Both the position numbers and the translations under genes were made by a program. Below are positions 37,331 through 46,835 of a stretch of DNA of 64,000 nt, one piece after another. The stretch is from Sagittula sp048553715. GTDB lineage: Bacteria > Pseudomonadota > Alphaproteobacteria > Rhodobacterales > Rhodobacteraceae. The stretch covers positions 1 through 64,000 of the forward strand of contig NZ_JBLZNC010000007.1 in the NCBI RefSeq assembly GCF_048553715.1, in the 5' to 3' direction. Position 1 is the stretch's first letter, and the number at the start of each line of letters is the position of its first letter. The notes beneath the pieces are model-generated. The model was not told the DNA's origin, did no database searches, and saw only the letters and a program-made list of their open reading frames with translations.

Positions 37331-38512
37331 ATGTCCATCGTCTCTCATGCACCATCTCTGCCCAGCCGTCGCGATCCGCGTCTTGATGCGTTTCGCGGGC
37401 TGGCTTTGGTCATGATCTTTATCGACCACGTGCCCGGCAACCCGTTCGAGGCCTTCACCCTGCGCAATCTTGGGTTTTCTGACGCGGCAGAGGCGTTTTT
37501 CTTTATGTCCGGTCTGGCAGCGGCGCTGGCCTATTCCAGCCGCCTCAGCGATCCCCTTCGCGCGCAAGACGGGCTGTGGTCCGGCATTCGCCCGATGTGG
37601 CTGCGCGCGTGGACGCTGTACAAGACACATATCGTTATGACGATGATGGTGATCGCGATTTTTGCCGTGGCCTCCGCGTGGTTTGCCATGCCGGAGCTGT
37701 TAAAAAAGCACAACATTGGCGGCGTGTTCAGCGATCCCCTGCGGACTGTGCCCGCGCTGTTCGCGATGACCCATCAGATCGGCTATGTGAATATTCTGCC
37801 TGCCTATTGCGTGCTGCTGCTGACCGCGCCCTTCGCCATCCTCGTGGGGTTGAAACGCCCGATGATGCTGCTGGCAGCCTCTGTCGCGCTGTGGGTCATC
37901 ACCGGACTGGTCCGCCTGAACATCCCCAACTGGCCCGGCGGTGGTGGCTGGTTCTTCAACCCGTTTGCATGGCAGCTGATCTTTGTTCTGGGACTGGTCA
38001 CGGGTCTGAAATCCAAGGCCGGTGCACGGCTGGTGCCGGTCCGTTTTGATCTGTTTCTGGGCTGTCTGGCGTTTCTGGTATTTGTCTTTGCATGGCGGCA
38101 GATCCCCGAGCTGGGCAAGTTCATGAACACACAGATGTGGCGGCTGAGCGAGGCAGGCGCCCCGCATCTGTTTGTCGCCCACTCCAAAAGCTTCCTCGCC
38201 CTGCCGCGCCTGCTGCATATGCTGGCCCTGATTTACGTTCTGTCCTGCCTGCCGTGGGTGGTGTCGCTGTGCGCCAGTGCGGTTGCGGCCCCCCTGCGGC
38301 TGATGGGCCAACAGGGGCTGGAGGTGTTCTCTTACGGCACGGTGCTGGCCATGGTGTTTCAGGCGATCATGGACGGATATGGCGATCCGTGGATTTTGGG
38401 ACTGCTGCTGCCCCCCGTGGGCGTGGTCGCGCTGTACGGCATCGCACGATGGAGCAAGTGGCGCAAAACAACCCCCTCGCCAGAGGCGCCATCGGCACCG
38501 GCGCTTGGGTAA
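37331..38512 (+). CDS. opgC: OpgC-family glucan-modifying acyltransferase
   Basis: Polytopic membrane protein of 393 residues with about ten helices, of the OpgC family that adds succinyl groups to periplasmic glucans. The N-terminal RDPRLDAFRGLALVMIFIDHVPG (14-36) contains the conserved Arg, Asp and His of this acyltransferase group. It lies 5 bases after opgH as the last gene of the glucan operon. Confidence 0.9.
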   Translation: MSIVSHAPSLPSRRDPRLDAFRGLALVMIFIDHVPGNPFEAFTLRNLGFSDAAEAFFFMSGLAAALAYSSRLSDPLRAQDGLWSGIRPMWLRAWTLYKTHIVMTMMVIAIFAVASAWFAMPELLKKHNIGGVFSDPLRTVPALFAMTHQIGYVNILPAYCVLLLTAPFAILVGLKRPMMLLAASVALWVITGLVRLNIPNWPGGGGWFFNPFAWQLIFVLGLVTGLKSKAGARLVPVRFDLFLGCLAFLVFVFAWRQIPELGKFMNTQMWRLSEAGAPHLFVAHSKSFLALPRLLHMLALIYVLSCLPWVVSLCASAVAAPLRLMGQQGLEVFSYGTVLAMVFQAIMDGYGDPWILGLLLPPVGVVALYGIARWSKWRKTTPSPEAPSAPALG

Positions 38513-38698
38513 TCTGCAGCCCGTCACGCCCCACGCGAATGCCTACCGGTCAACCGTTCCCGCCCCGGTGGATGTAAAGATAACGTTCCCGTGAACCTTT
38601 GGCTTGGGCGCTTTTCTTGGCCGCATTTCAGTTTACCTGCACCACCCTTACCGGACCAATCCGGCCCTCAGGCAAACTGAACCCAAGGGAACACCTGC

Positions 38699-39169
38699 AT
38701 GATAAATTTCGAACTGAACGGGCGACAGGTCTCTGTCGACGCGGACCCGGACACCCCGCTGTTGTGGGCCATCCGTGACGAAATCGGTCTGACCGGCACA
38801 AAGTTCGGCTGCGGCATCGGCGCCTGTGGCGCCTGCACCGTACATATCGACGGCACCGCCGCGCGATCCTGCATCACCTATCTGTCCGACGTCGAAGGTC
38901 TGTCCGTAACGACCATCGAAGGTCTGGACGAAAACAACGCCCATCCCGTCCAGGAGGCATGGCGCAACCTGCGTGTGCCGCAATGTGGCTACTGCCAATC
39001 GGGCCAGATCATGCAGGCCGCCTCTCTGCTCAAGGACACGCCAAACCCCAGCGACGAGGATATCGACGCGGTCATGACCGGCAACCTGTGCCGCTGCATG
39101 ACCTACACGCGCATCCGGCAGGCTGTGCGCGACGCCGCAACCGCAATGGGAGGCTCCGACAATGGCTAA
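38699..39169 (+). CDS. Molybdenum hydroxylase [2Fe-2S] subunit (IorA type)
   Basis: Small subunit of 156 residues that carries two [2Fe-2S] clusters. Cys38, Cys43, Cys46 and Cys58 form the plant-type site, and Cys96, Cys99, Cys131 and Cys133 the second. It overlaps the large subunit gene by 8 bases. It has no leader of its own and is probably exported with the Tat-tagged large subunit. Isoquinoline 1-oxidoreductase and aldehyde dehydrogenases share this layout; the substrate is unknown. Confidence 0.9.
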   Translation: MINFELNGRQVSVDADPDTPLLWAIRDEIGLTGTKFGCGIGACGACTVHIDGTAARSCITYLSDVEGLSVTTIEGLDENNAHPVQEAWRNLRVPQCGYCQSGQIMQAASLLKDTPNPSDEDIDAVMTGNLCRCMTYTRIRQAVRDAATAMGGSDNG

Positions 39170-41474
39170 CCTGATGTCCCGCCTGACAGGCGACGCGGCC
39201 CAGCCGCAGATGACCCGTCGTGGCTTTCTGGTTTCGATGACCGCCGCCGGTGTGGCCTTTGGCTTCCCGCAGGCGTCTGACGCGGCGATGAACCCCGCTG
39301 TGCCCGATGGCACGCCGGTCACGCCGAACGGCCAGACCTTCGAGCCGTCGATGTGGTACTGGATCGACGCCGATGGTCGCGTCAACGTCAACATCATCCG
39401 CGCCGAGATGGGCCAACACGTGGGCACCGCCATCGCCCGCATTCTGGCCGACGAGCTGGATGTGGCGTGGGAAAACGTGCACATCACCCATGTGGACACG
39501 GACGAGAAATGGGGCCTGATGGTCACCGGCGGCAGCTGGTCTGTCTGGCAAAGCTGGCCGGTCTACCGTCAAGCAGGTGCCGCAGGGCGCACCGCCCTGA
39601 TCGAGGCCGCCGCCGCCAAATGGGGTGTGGATCCCTCGACCTTGACCACCCGTGACGGCATGGTCAGCGATGGCACGCAGGAGATCTCATACGGGGATCT
39701 GGTCGCCGAAGGGCTGGAGCGCAGCTTTACCGAGGAAGAGCTGGCCGCGCTGCCGCTGAAACCCCACGCGGATCTGCGCCTTGTGGGGCAGGACGTGCAT
39801 GCGCTGGACATTGACACCAAGACCACCGGTCAGGCGATCTATGGTCTGGATGCCAAGGTCGACGGCATGGTCTACGGCGTGCCGATGCTGCCGCCCACAC
39901 GCTATGGGGCGAAGGTGAATTCGGTCGACGACAGCGGCGCCAAGGACATCAAGGGCTACCTTGAAACCGTGGTGATCGAGGACCCCTCCGGCACTGTTCC
40001 GGGCTGGGTTGTCGTGCTGGGCGAAACCCTGTTTGCAGCGCGCAATGCCTCTTACGAGATCACCGTGGACTGGACCGCAGGCGACACCGCGGGCGTGTCC
40101 GAGGAGGACATTCAGGCGCGGTCGCGCGAGCTGATCGCGGGCGAGACCGGGTCGATCCTGCACACCGAACAGCCCGAGACATCCGGCGTGTTCGATGCGG
40201 CCGCCGACATGATCGAGGTAGAGTACACCACCCAATCGGTGCTGCACTTCCAGATGGAGCCGGTGAACGCCACCGCCTACCAGAATGCCGACGGCATCTG
40301 GGAGATCCACGCGGGCAACCAGTGGCAATCGCTGATTCTGCCCACGCTGGCCACCGCGCTGGAAGTCCCCGCCGACAAGATCGTCATGCGCAGCTACATG
40401 CTGGGCGGTGGCTTTGGCCGTCGTCTGAACGGCGACTACATCGTGCCTGCGGCGCTTGCGTCCAAGGCCTATGGCAAGCCGGTCAAACTGGTCTTTGCCC
40501 GCGAAGAGGATGCGCAGTTCGACAGCATCCGCTCGCCCTCGGTCCAGAAACTGCGGATGGCCTTTGATGACGCACAGGCCGTGACCGGCATGGAACATCA
40601 CGCGGCGGCGGGGTGGCCCACGCAGGTGATGGCCCCCGGTTTCATGCCCAAGGGTGTGAACGATGAACCCTATGATCCCTTTGCCATCGACGGTGCCGAT
40701 CACTGGTACACCGTTGGCGCGCATCGGGTTCGGGCGATTTCGAACGATCTGGCCAACCAGACCTTCCGCCCCGGCTGGCTGCGTTCGGTTGGGCCGGGCT
40801 GGACCAACTTCGCGGTCGAAAGCTTTATGGACGAGGCCGCGCATAAGATCGGCGCAGACCCGCTGCAGTTCCGTCTCGACCATCTCAAGGCCGAAGGGAT
40901 CAACGCAGGCTCCGCCCCCAACGCTGTGGGGGGCGCGCAGCGTCAGGCCGATGTGCTGCGTCGCGTGGCCGAGATGTCGGGCTACGGGCGCACCGATCTG
41001 CCCGACAACACCGCCATCGGCATTGCCACGACCTATGGCCAGTCGCGCACCATGCCCACATGGACCGCAGCCGCGGTGCAACTGGCGGTCGATCCGTCCT
41101 CGGGCGATGTGGACGTCCAGAAGATGTGGCTGGCTTTTGACTGCGGCACTGTGGTCGATCCCGACAGCGCCCGCGCGCAATGCGAAGGTGCGGCTTTGTG
41201 GGGTCTCTCCATGGCCCTTCACGAGGGCACACGGATCGAGAACGGCAATGTCGTCGACCTGAACCTCGGCGCCTATACGCCGCTGCGTCTGGCCGATGTC
41301 CCCGAGCTGGAGATCGAATTCGTCGAAAGCACCGAAGTGCCCGTGGGCCTTGGCGAACCGGGCACCACGGTGATCGCACCGGCCATCGCCAACGCGATCT
41401 TTAACGCGACCGGCGCACGCCTACGCCATCTGCCGATCACCGCCGATGCGGTCGCGGCTGCGCTACAGGGCTGA
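39162..41474 (+). CDS. Molybdenum hydroxylase catalytic subunit (IorB type), Tat-exported
   Basis: Large molybdopterin-binding subunit of 770 residues in the xanthine oxidase superfamily, isoquinoline-oxidoreductase branch. A Tat leader (MTRRGFLVS at 17-25) places the enzyme in the periplasm. The cofactor segment MLGGGFGRRLNGDY and the C-terminal GLGEPGTTVIAPAIANA, with the catalytic-type Glu, are present. No FAD subunit lies nearby, consistent with electrons going to a cytochrome or the membrane. Aldehydes or N-heterocycles are possible substrates. Confidence 0.9.
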   Translation: MANLMSRLTGDAAQPQMTRRGFLVSMTAAGVAFGFPQASDAAMNPAVPDGTPVTPNGQTFEPSMWYWIDADGRVNVNIIRAEMGQHVGTAIARILADELDVAWENVHITHVDTDEKWGLMVTGGSWSVWQSWPVYRQAGAAGRTALIEAAAAKWGVDPSTLTTRDGMVSDGTQEISYGDLVAEGLERSFTEEELAALPLKPHADLRLVGQDVHALDIDTKTTGQAIYGLDAKVDGMVYGVPMLPPTRYGAKVNSVDDSGAKDIKGYLETVVIEDPSGTVPGWVVVLGETLFAARNASYEITVDWTAGDTAGVSEEDIQARSRELIAGETGSILHTEQPETSGVFDAAADMIEVEYTTQSVLHFQMEPVNATAYQNADGIWEIHAGNQWQSLILPTLATALEVPADKIVMRSYMLGGGFGRRLNGDYIVPAALASKAYGKPVKLVFAREEDAQFDSIRSPSVQKLRMAFDDAQAVTGMEHHAAAGWPTQVMAPGFMPKGVNDEPYDPFAIDGADHWYTVGAHRVRAISNDLANQTFRPGWLRSVGPGWTNFAVESFMDEAAHKIGADPLQFRLDHLKAEGINAGSAPNAVGGAQRQADVLRRVAEMSGYGRTDLPDNTAIGIATTYGQSRTMPTWTAAAVQLAVDPSSGDVDVQKMWLAFDCGTVVDPDSARAQCEGAALWGLSMALHEGTRIENGNVVDLNLGAYTPLRLADVPELEIEFVESTEVPVGLGEPGTTVIAPAIANAIFNATGARLRHLPITADAVAAALQG

Positions 41475-41482
41475 TACAAAAC

Positions 41483-41515
41483 AGGCAGGCGCGTCATGTG
41501 CCTGCCTTTCCTTTT
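41483..41515 (+). terminator. Rho-independent terminator after iorAB
   Basis: An 8-bp stem (41483-41490 with 41500-41507) with a 9-base loop is followed by a T-rich tract, 9 bases past the iorB stop. The convergent minus-strand gene ends at 41531. Confidence 0.85.
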
Positions 41516-41530
41516 GGATCATTACGTCAT

Positions 41531-42454
41531 TCAGTCGTGAAAATCGTCCGTGGCGCTGCGTTCGCCCAGCGTGAAAGCATCCGCCACCAGCGTCATGGGC
41601 CGCAGGTCCATATCCACGCCGCACGTCTCCACCAGCCGCGCCATACGGTCGTACAGCCGTGGATATTCTCCGGCGAGGGAGCTTGCCACACCAGCGGCTT
41701 GGCCGTCAATTTCCATGCGCGCCCCGCCGTCGAACAGACGCAGCACCCCGCCGTCGGTGTCCGCCTCGATCTGCCAGATCTGTTCGCCCTCCTGTCGCCA
41801 GTCAAAATCGGCCTGCACCTCGGCCCCGTCGGGATGGGCAAACTGTATCTGCGCGGCAATCGGGGTCTGCACGTTGCACGGCACCTCCAGCCGTGCGGCT
41901 TGCACGTGGATGTCCTGTGGCAGGATCTCTGTCACGATGGACAGGGCGTTGATGCCGGGGTCGAACACGCCCATGCCACCCGGCTGCCAAATCCACGCCT
42001 GACCGGGATGCCAGCGGCGCACGTCCTCTTTCCACGTGACCTGCAAGCGCTTCAACCGTTTGTCCGCCAACCACGCCTTGGCCGCCGCGACCATATCCGC
42101 ATGGCGGGAATGCCATGTGGCGTAGATCGACACGCCCGCCGACCGCGCCGCCTGTTCCAGCGCATGACATTCCGCCAATGTCGCGCCGGGCGGCTTTTCC
42201 AGCATCACATGGCGACCGGCCTTGATCGCCTGCATCGCGTAGGCGAACCGGGGCACCGGCGGCAGGCACAGCGACACCACCGGCACATCAGGACAGGCCC
42301 GCAGCATCTCTGCCATATCGGTGAAGGCGGGGACGCCCGCGACCTGTCCTTGACGGCTGACCGTGGCGGCCAGTTCCCAATCAGGGCTGTTGGTGATTGC
42401 GGGGATCTGCTGATCCACCGCGATCTTTCCAATCCCCACCACTGCGATTTTCAT
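41531..42454 (-). CDS. Gfo/Idh/MocA oxidoreductase, D-galactose 1-dehydrogenase-like
   Basis: NAD(P)-dependent sugar dehydrogenase of 307 residues. The Rossmann loop GIGKIA is at 7-12 and the family EKPP with the catalytic Lys87 at 86-89. The long stretch WKEDVRRWHPGQAWIW and FDPGINALSI matches, as I remember it, the Pseudomonas galactose 1-dehydrogenase, so oxidation of galactose or arabinose to a lactone is the likely reaction. No other sugar genes are adjacent, so the pathway is not evident here. Confidence 0.83.
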   Translation of the reverse strand: MKIAVVGIGKIAVDQQIPAITNSPDWELAATVSRQGQVAGVPAFTDMAEMLRACPDVPVVSLCLPPVPRFAYAMQAIKAGRHVMLEKPPGATLAECHALEQAARSAGVSIYATWHSRHADMVAAAKAWLADKRLKRLQVTWKEDVRRWHPGQAWIWQPGGMGVFDPGINALSIVTEILPQDIHVQAARLEVPCNVQTPIAAQIQFAHPDGAEVQADFDWRQEGEQIWQIEADTDGGVLRLFDGGARMEIDGQAAGVASSLAGEYPRLYDRMARLVETCGVDMDLRPMTLVADAFTLGERSATDDFHD

Positions 42455-42539
42455 GCGACCTCCCCCGTTTTGCTTTGGGATCTTGTGCCGCAGCTAGATG
42501 CGTCGCGCAACGGGGGACGTGCCGTCGTGGTCTCTGGCG

Positions 42540-43976
42540 TTATGCCGCCAATTCGGCCGCCCACCGGAACCGAGCCGTCTGCGGGTCCACGGCGTAATGC
42601 TGCGACAGGTCGGCGGCGCGGGTGGCAATGTCACAGACCGCCGCCAGCAGACGCGCCTGTTTTGCATCGTCCATCAGGGCGGACAGGTTCAGCCTGACCC
42701 AGCCGGGCTTGGCCATCTCGTCCCCTGCCTGCAACCGACGGTCAAGCGCCTGGGACTCCCCTTCGCCGATGCCCAAAAGCCTGTGCGCGTAAGGCCCCGC
42801 GCAGGCGCAGCCACCGCGCGCCTGAACCCCGTGCACATCCGACAACAGCCGCGTCACCAACTGCTGATGGACATAGCCCCCCTGCCCGTCACGCACCCGA
42901 AAGGCGAAGATAGGCAGGGCATTGGCGCACATTGGGCCCAACAGGTCGATACGTGGGTGATCGCCCAAAGCGGCCAGCCCTTTCGCCCGCAAGGCCTGCG
43001 GCGTCTCGGCGCCCGCGTGCAGCATCGCCTGCTTCACCGCCATCACAAGGGCCGCGCGAATATCCCCGACCCCATCCGGCGTGCCGGCCTCCTCGCGGGT
43101 GACCACCAATTCGCTGTAGCGGTGCGCCTGCGGCGACACAAAGGCCACCGTGCCCCCGCCGGTTGCCGTGGGGGTTTGCCGGCGCACCACACTCCCGCGG
43201 ACGCACAGCACGCCGCTCGCCCCCGGACCACCGGCGAACTTGTGCGAGGAATAAAAGATCGCATCCTTGGCCCGCAGGCCCGTCCCCATCTGCATCGGCA
43301 CATAAGGGGCCGCGCAGGCGTAATCCCACAGCGCCAGCGCCCCGTGCGCCTTCAACAGCTCGGTCACCGCGTCCACATCCGTCAGGATGCCTGTCACATT
43401 GGACGCGGCCGAGAACGCCCCGATCACACTGCCACGCGCCGCGCGCAGGCGCGACTCCAGATCCGCCAGATCGACACCGCCGCCTGCGGCTTCGGCAATT
43501 TCGATCACGCGCGCGCCGCTTTCGCGCCACGGCAGGATGTTTGAGTGGTGCTCGTAAGGACCGATCAGCACGTCGATCTCCTCGCCACGTTGAACCCGTG
43601 CGGGCACATCCAGCAGGCCCACCAACCGATTGACCGCCGTGGTCGCCCCCTGCCCCGCAAAGATCACATGCGCCTGCGGCCCCGCGCCCAATGCCTGCGC
43701 AATCCGCGCCCGCGCGACCTCTCGCCCGCGGGTCATCGCCTGCCCGACGGCAGAGGCCTCCGTATGGCTGTTGGCGTAGAAGGGCAGCACCTGCGTGCGG
43801 ACAAAATCCTCGACCACGGTCAACGCCCGACCCGAAGCGATATAATCCGCATAGAGCAGCTTTGGCGCGCCAAAGGGGGTCGAAAGCGTCAAGCCATCCC
43901 CGATCTGGCCGTTGCGCAATGTCTCCATCACATTCGGGGCGGCGAGTTCTGCATCAAACAGCGAAAAGTCGATCAT
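42540..43976 (-). CDS. Class V aminotransferase / cysteine desulfurase-like PLP enzyme
   Basis: PLP enzyme of 478 residues. The PLP lysine is Lys246 (FYSSHKFAGG), with Asp218 (LWDYA) as the cofactor partner. A mobile loop RGGCACAGPY with two cysteines lies in the C-terminal third, where cysteine desulfurases hold their catalytic Cys. I chose the ATG at 43976 behind AAAGGA. It is divergent from an Lrp-type gene by 102 bases and may be its target. Whether it is a desulfurase, selenocysteine lyase or transaminase cannot be told from sequence. Confidence 0.8.
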   Translation of the reverse strand: MIDFSLFDAELAAPNVMETLRNGQIGDGLTLSTPFGAPKLLYADYIASGRALTVVEDFVRTQVLPFYANSHTEASAVGQAMTRGREVARARIAQALGAGPQAHVIFAGQGATTAVNRLVGLLDVPARVQRGEEIDVLIGPYEHHSNILPWRESGARVIEIAEAAGGGVDLADLESRLRAARGSVIGAFSAASNVTGILTDVDAVTELLKAHGALALWDYACAAPYVPMQMGTGLRAKDAIFYSSHKFAGGPGASGVLCVRGSVVRRQTPTATGGGTVAFVSPQAHRYSELVVTREEAGTPDGVGDIRAALVMAVKQAMLHAGAETPQALRAKGLAALGDHPRIDLLGPMCANALPIFAFRVRDGQGGYVHQQLVTRLLSDVHGVQARGGCACAGPYAHRLLGIGEGESQALDRRLQAGDEMAKPGWVRLNLSALMDDAKQARLLAAVCDIATRAADLSQHYAVDPQTARFRWAAELAA

Positions 43977-44078
43977 TGGTCTGTCCTTTGGTCTTTGACG
44001 CAATGTGCGACGAGGGGCGCGGGACTTTTACACCGTTTTCTGTAGGCATGCTGGAATTTTTGGGTCATATGACCCAAC

Positions 44079-44540
44079 ATGAGCATAGAATTAGACCAGA
44101 TTGATCGCAACATCCTGAATGCGCTGCAACGCTGCGCGACCCTGTCGCAACGGGCGCTGGCCGAACAAGTTGGGCTGTCGCAAAACGCGTGCTGGCGCAG
44201 GTTGCGCGCGCTGGAAGACGCCGGCGTCATCCGGGGCCGCACCATTCTGCTGGACCGTGACAAGGTCGGAGCAGGGCTTGTGACCTTTGTCTTTGTGCGC
44301 ACCAGCACCCATTCCACCGACTGGCTGGCGCAGTTCCGCCGCCATGTGCGCACCATTCCCGAGGTCGTGGATTTCTACCGCATCAGCGGCGAATACGACT
44401 ATATGCTCAAGGTCGTAACCGCCGATATCGCGGGCTTCGATCAGGTCTACAAACGTCTGATCGACGGGGTGGCGATGGAAACGGTGACCTCGTTTTTCGC
44501 CATGGAGACGATCGAGGAACAGCGCCCCCTGCAGTTATGA
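44079..44540 (+). CDS. Lrp/AsnC-family regulator
   Basis: Transcription factor of 153 residues with an N-terminal helix-turn-helix (about 5-60, LAEQVGLSQNACWRRLRAL) and a C-terminal amino-acid-sensing (RAM) domain with SGEYDYMLKV. It is divergent from the class V PLP enzyme, which suggests local control, probably in response to an amino acid. The start has no strong Shine-Dalgarno sequence. Confidence 0.9.
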   Translation: MSIELDQIDRNILNALQRCATLSQRALAEQVGLSQNACWRRLRALEDAGVIRGRTILLDRDKVGAGLVTFVFVRTSTHSTDWLAQFRRHVRTIPEVVDFYRISGEYDYMLKVVTADIAGFDQVYKRLIDGVAMETVTSFFAMETIEEQRPLQL

Positions 44541-44544
44541 TCCG

Positions 44545-45177
44545 CTAGCCTTGGGCGCGCTGCGACACCGCACCGGGCAGCAGGCTACGTGCCAACGCGG
44601 CGGTGAAACGCGCGACAGACACCTCTGCCTCGGGGCGGGTTTTCTTGGCCCGCATCAGCTTGGCCAACGGCGAGCCTTTCTCGGCCAGCTGTTCGGCCAG
44701 CAACAACAGCGCCATCTCCCGCAGGCGGTGGGTGAGCGCCTCTGCGGCATCGTCGGGCAGACCGTCGGGCAAGGGCACATCCGTCTCTGACAGCATCTGT
44801 TTCAACAGATCGCCATGTTTCACCTGCTCCGCCTGCGCCAGACAAATGTCCATGGCGCCTGCGGTTTCCGCGTGAAAGACCTCGCGCGGGACCTGTGCCT
44901 CTTGCTCGCTATAGGCGTTCACGCGGCGCAGATGCACCTGCCCCGCCACGGGATCATCGCTGATCCATAGCCCGTCAAAATCCAGATCGCTGGCGTCCCG
45001 CATCCCAAGATCATCTCGCAGGCTTGCGGCCTCGGAAAACAGGGCAAGCTGCACCAGATCGGCCCGCGACAGATCAAAGGACAGACGTCGCAGCCCGCCG
45101 CCCGCACCGCGATAGCCCAGCGACAAACGGCCCGTGCCGTCCTCGCGCGTGTCGATGTCAAAAATCTTACTCGCCAT
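44545..45177 (-). CDS. Unknown 210-residue protein
   Basis: I do not recognise this protein. It is soluble, acidic and helix-rich in the second half (EALTHRLREMALLLLAEQLAEKG), with no leader, metal motif or nucleotide loop. The N-terminal third is rich in beta-like segments (FDIDTREDGTGRLSLGYRG). It lies convergent to the Lrp gene (4-base gap) and divergent from the isochorismatase-fold gene. Codon pattern and length suggest a real gene. Confidence 0.65.
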   Translation of the reverse strand: MASKIFDIDTREDGTGRLSLGYRGAGGGLRRLSFDLSRADLVQLALFSEAASLRDDLGMRDASDLDFDGLWISDDPVAGQVHLRRVNAYSEQEAQVPREVFHAETAGAMDICLAQAEQVKHGDLLKQMLSETDVPLPDGLPDDAAEALTHRLREMALLLLAEQLAEKGSPLAKLMRAKKTRPEAEVSVARFTAALARSLLPGAVSQRAQG

Positions 45178-45311
45178 GGCGGCTGGCTACTCAAATGCCT
45201 GCGCGCCCGCAAGATGCTTCGCCCGCCGCAGGCGCAAAGACGCGCGCCGGTTATCGCTTTGACCTTTGGGGAAACGATTGGTTTTATGAGCAAAAGCAAC
45301 AGGAGCACGGG

Positions 45312-45845
45312 ATGCAGGATTGGTTAATTGTCGTGGATATGCAGCCCGGCTTTGGTCACAAGGACAGCCCTTGGGCCGCACCGGGATACGACGCCTGCGC
45401 CGAGACGATTTCGCGTCTTCTGCCCATGTTCGGGCCGCAGGTGATCTTTACCCGCTTTGTTCCACCCACCGATCCCAAAGGCGCATGGCGTCCCTATTAC
45501 GACCAGTGGCCCTTTGCCACAGCGCCGGACAATGCGTGGATGTGGGCGCTGGATGCGCGGTTCTCAGGTCGCGAGGTCAGCAGCCCGCGTTTTGCCAAAT
45601 GGCAAGAGCTGCGCGAGGTTCTGCCCGAAGATGCAAGACTGACGGTCTGCGGCGTGGCCACAGATTGCTGCGTTCTGGGCACCGCCATCGAAGCGGTCGA
45701 TGACGGGCGTCACGTGTGGCTGGTCACCGATGCCTGCGCCGCAGGATCGGATGCGTTGCACGACGCCGCACTCGCCGTGATGGCAGACCGCGCCCCCATG
45801 TTGACCCTGACGAACAGCGCCGCTTTGCTGGCGGGCGGGCAATAA
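45312..45845 (+). CDS. Isochorismatase-family cysteine hydrolase
   Basis: Hydrolase of 177 residues with the family triad Asp9 (VVDMQPGF), Lys96 and nucleophile Cys120 (CGVATDCCV). Members include nicotinamidases, ureidoacrylate and carbamoyl hydrolases; the substrate here is open. The ATG at 45312 is preceded by AGGAG; an upstream open frame from 45024 overlaps the divergent gene and is rejected. Confidence 0.87.
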   Translation: MQDWLIVVDMQPGFGHKDSPWAAPGYDACAETISRLLPMFGPQVIFTRFVPPTDPKGAWRPYYDQWPFATAPDNAWMWALDARFSGREVSSPRFAKWQELREVLPEDARLTVCGVATDCCVLGTAIEAVDDGRHVWLVTDACAAGSDALHDAALAVMADRAPMLTLTNSAALLAGGQ

Positions 45846-46016
45846 CCCACCATTCCAATCAGAAAATCGCGGCACAGCGCTTGATTTTCGTTCCGGCAGG
45901 TGACACCTAATCAGCAGACATTACCTAAGTAAAAATATCAGAATTAGATCGCGGCGCGACGGATTACGCGCGCTGCCGCGTATCATCTGATATTCCAGAG
46001 CTGATTGGACCGCTGC

Positions 46017-46781
46017 ATGACTGTGATTTCCCCTCCCCGTATGATCCGGCACCGACTCGACCTTGTGATGCGGACCCTGACCGTCGCCGATGTGCAGCAT
46101 GTCACGCCGATCATGCTGCGGATCACGGTCGAGGGCCCTGAACTTAACGGGTTCACCTCTCCGGCGCCCGACGACAACATCAAGGTTTTCCTTGATCAAC
46201 CCGATGGGACGGTCGAGAAACGCAGCTACACCCCGCGCAGCTTCGACCCTGCCACCAACCGGTTGGTGCTGGATTTTGTGGACCACCCCGGCGGGCCAGC
46301 CGCCGATTGGGCGCGCGCGGCCAAGGTCGGGGACAGCCTGCGCATCGGAGGGCCGCGTGGGTCCAAAGAGATGGAAGGGCCGCTGCCGCGTGTCCTGCTG
46401 ATCGGGGATGAAACCGCCTTGCCCGCCATCGGCCGCTGGATCGAGGAAAGCACCGCCGACAGCCATGTGACCGCCGTGATTGCCGTGCCCACGCCCGAGG
46501 ACGAACAGCCCTTTGACACGCAGGCCTTGGTCGACACGCATTGGGTGCACCGCCCGCTGGAGATGGCCGATGACCCGACCCCTGTTCTGGCCGCTTTGGA
46601 CAGCATCGATCTGGCCCCCGACACCTTTGTCTGGATCGCCGCCGAGGCCAGCGTGGCAAAGGCCGCGCGCAGCGCGCTTGAGGCCCGTGGCGTGGCCAAA
46701 GGATGGCTGCGCGCCTCGGGCTATTGGACTAAGGGCGTCGCCGAAGGCAGCGTCAAAGAGGCGGACATGACCGCCGCATAA
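46017..46781 (+). CDS. Siderophore-interacting protein (FAD ferric reductase)
   Basis: SIP-family flavoprotein of 254 residues that reduces ferric siderophores in the cytoplasm to release iron. An FAD-binding barrel with RSYTPRSF (about residues 69-76) is followed by the SIP NAD(P)H-binding domain and the C-terminal ASGYWTKG. Starts at TTG 46005 or ATG 46053 are also possible; none has a strong ribosome-binding site. It may work with the siderophore importer elsewhere in the window. Confidence 0.88.
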   Translation: MTVISPPRMIRHRLDLVMRTLTVADVQHVTPIMLRITVEGPELNGFTSPAPDDNIKVFLDQPDGTVEKRSYTPRSFDPATNRLVLDFVDHPGGPAADWARAAKVGDSLRIGGPRGSKEMEGPLPRVLLIGDETALPAIGRWIEESTADSHVTAVIAVPTPEDEQPFDTQALVDTHWVHRPLEMADDPTPVLAALDSIDLAPDTFVWIAAEASVAKAARSALEARGVAKGWLRASGYWTKGVAEGSVKEADMTAA

Positions 46782-46835
46782 AGTTCAAAAAGACGCGTTC
46801 ACACTCTTTCGATAATCCGCAACTATGTGGGCTGC

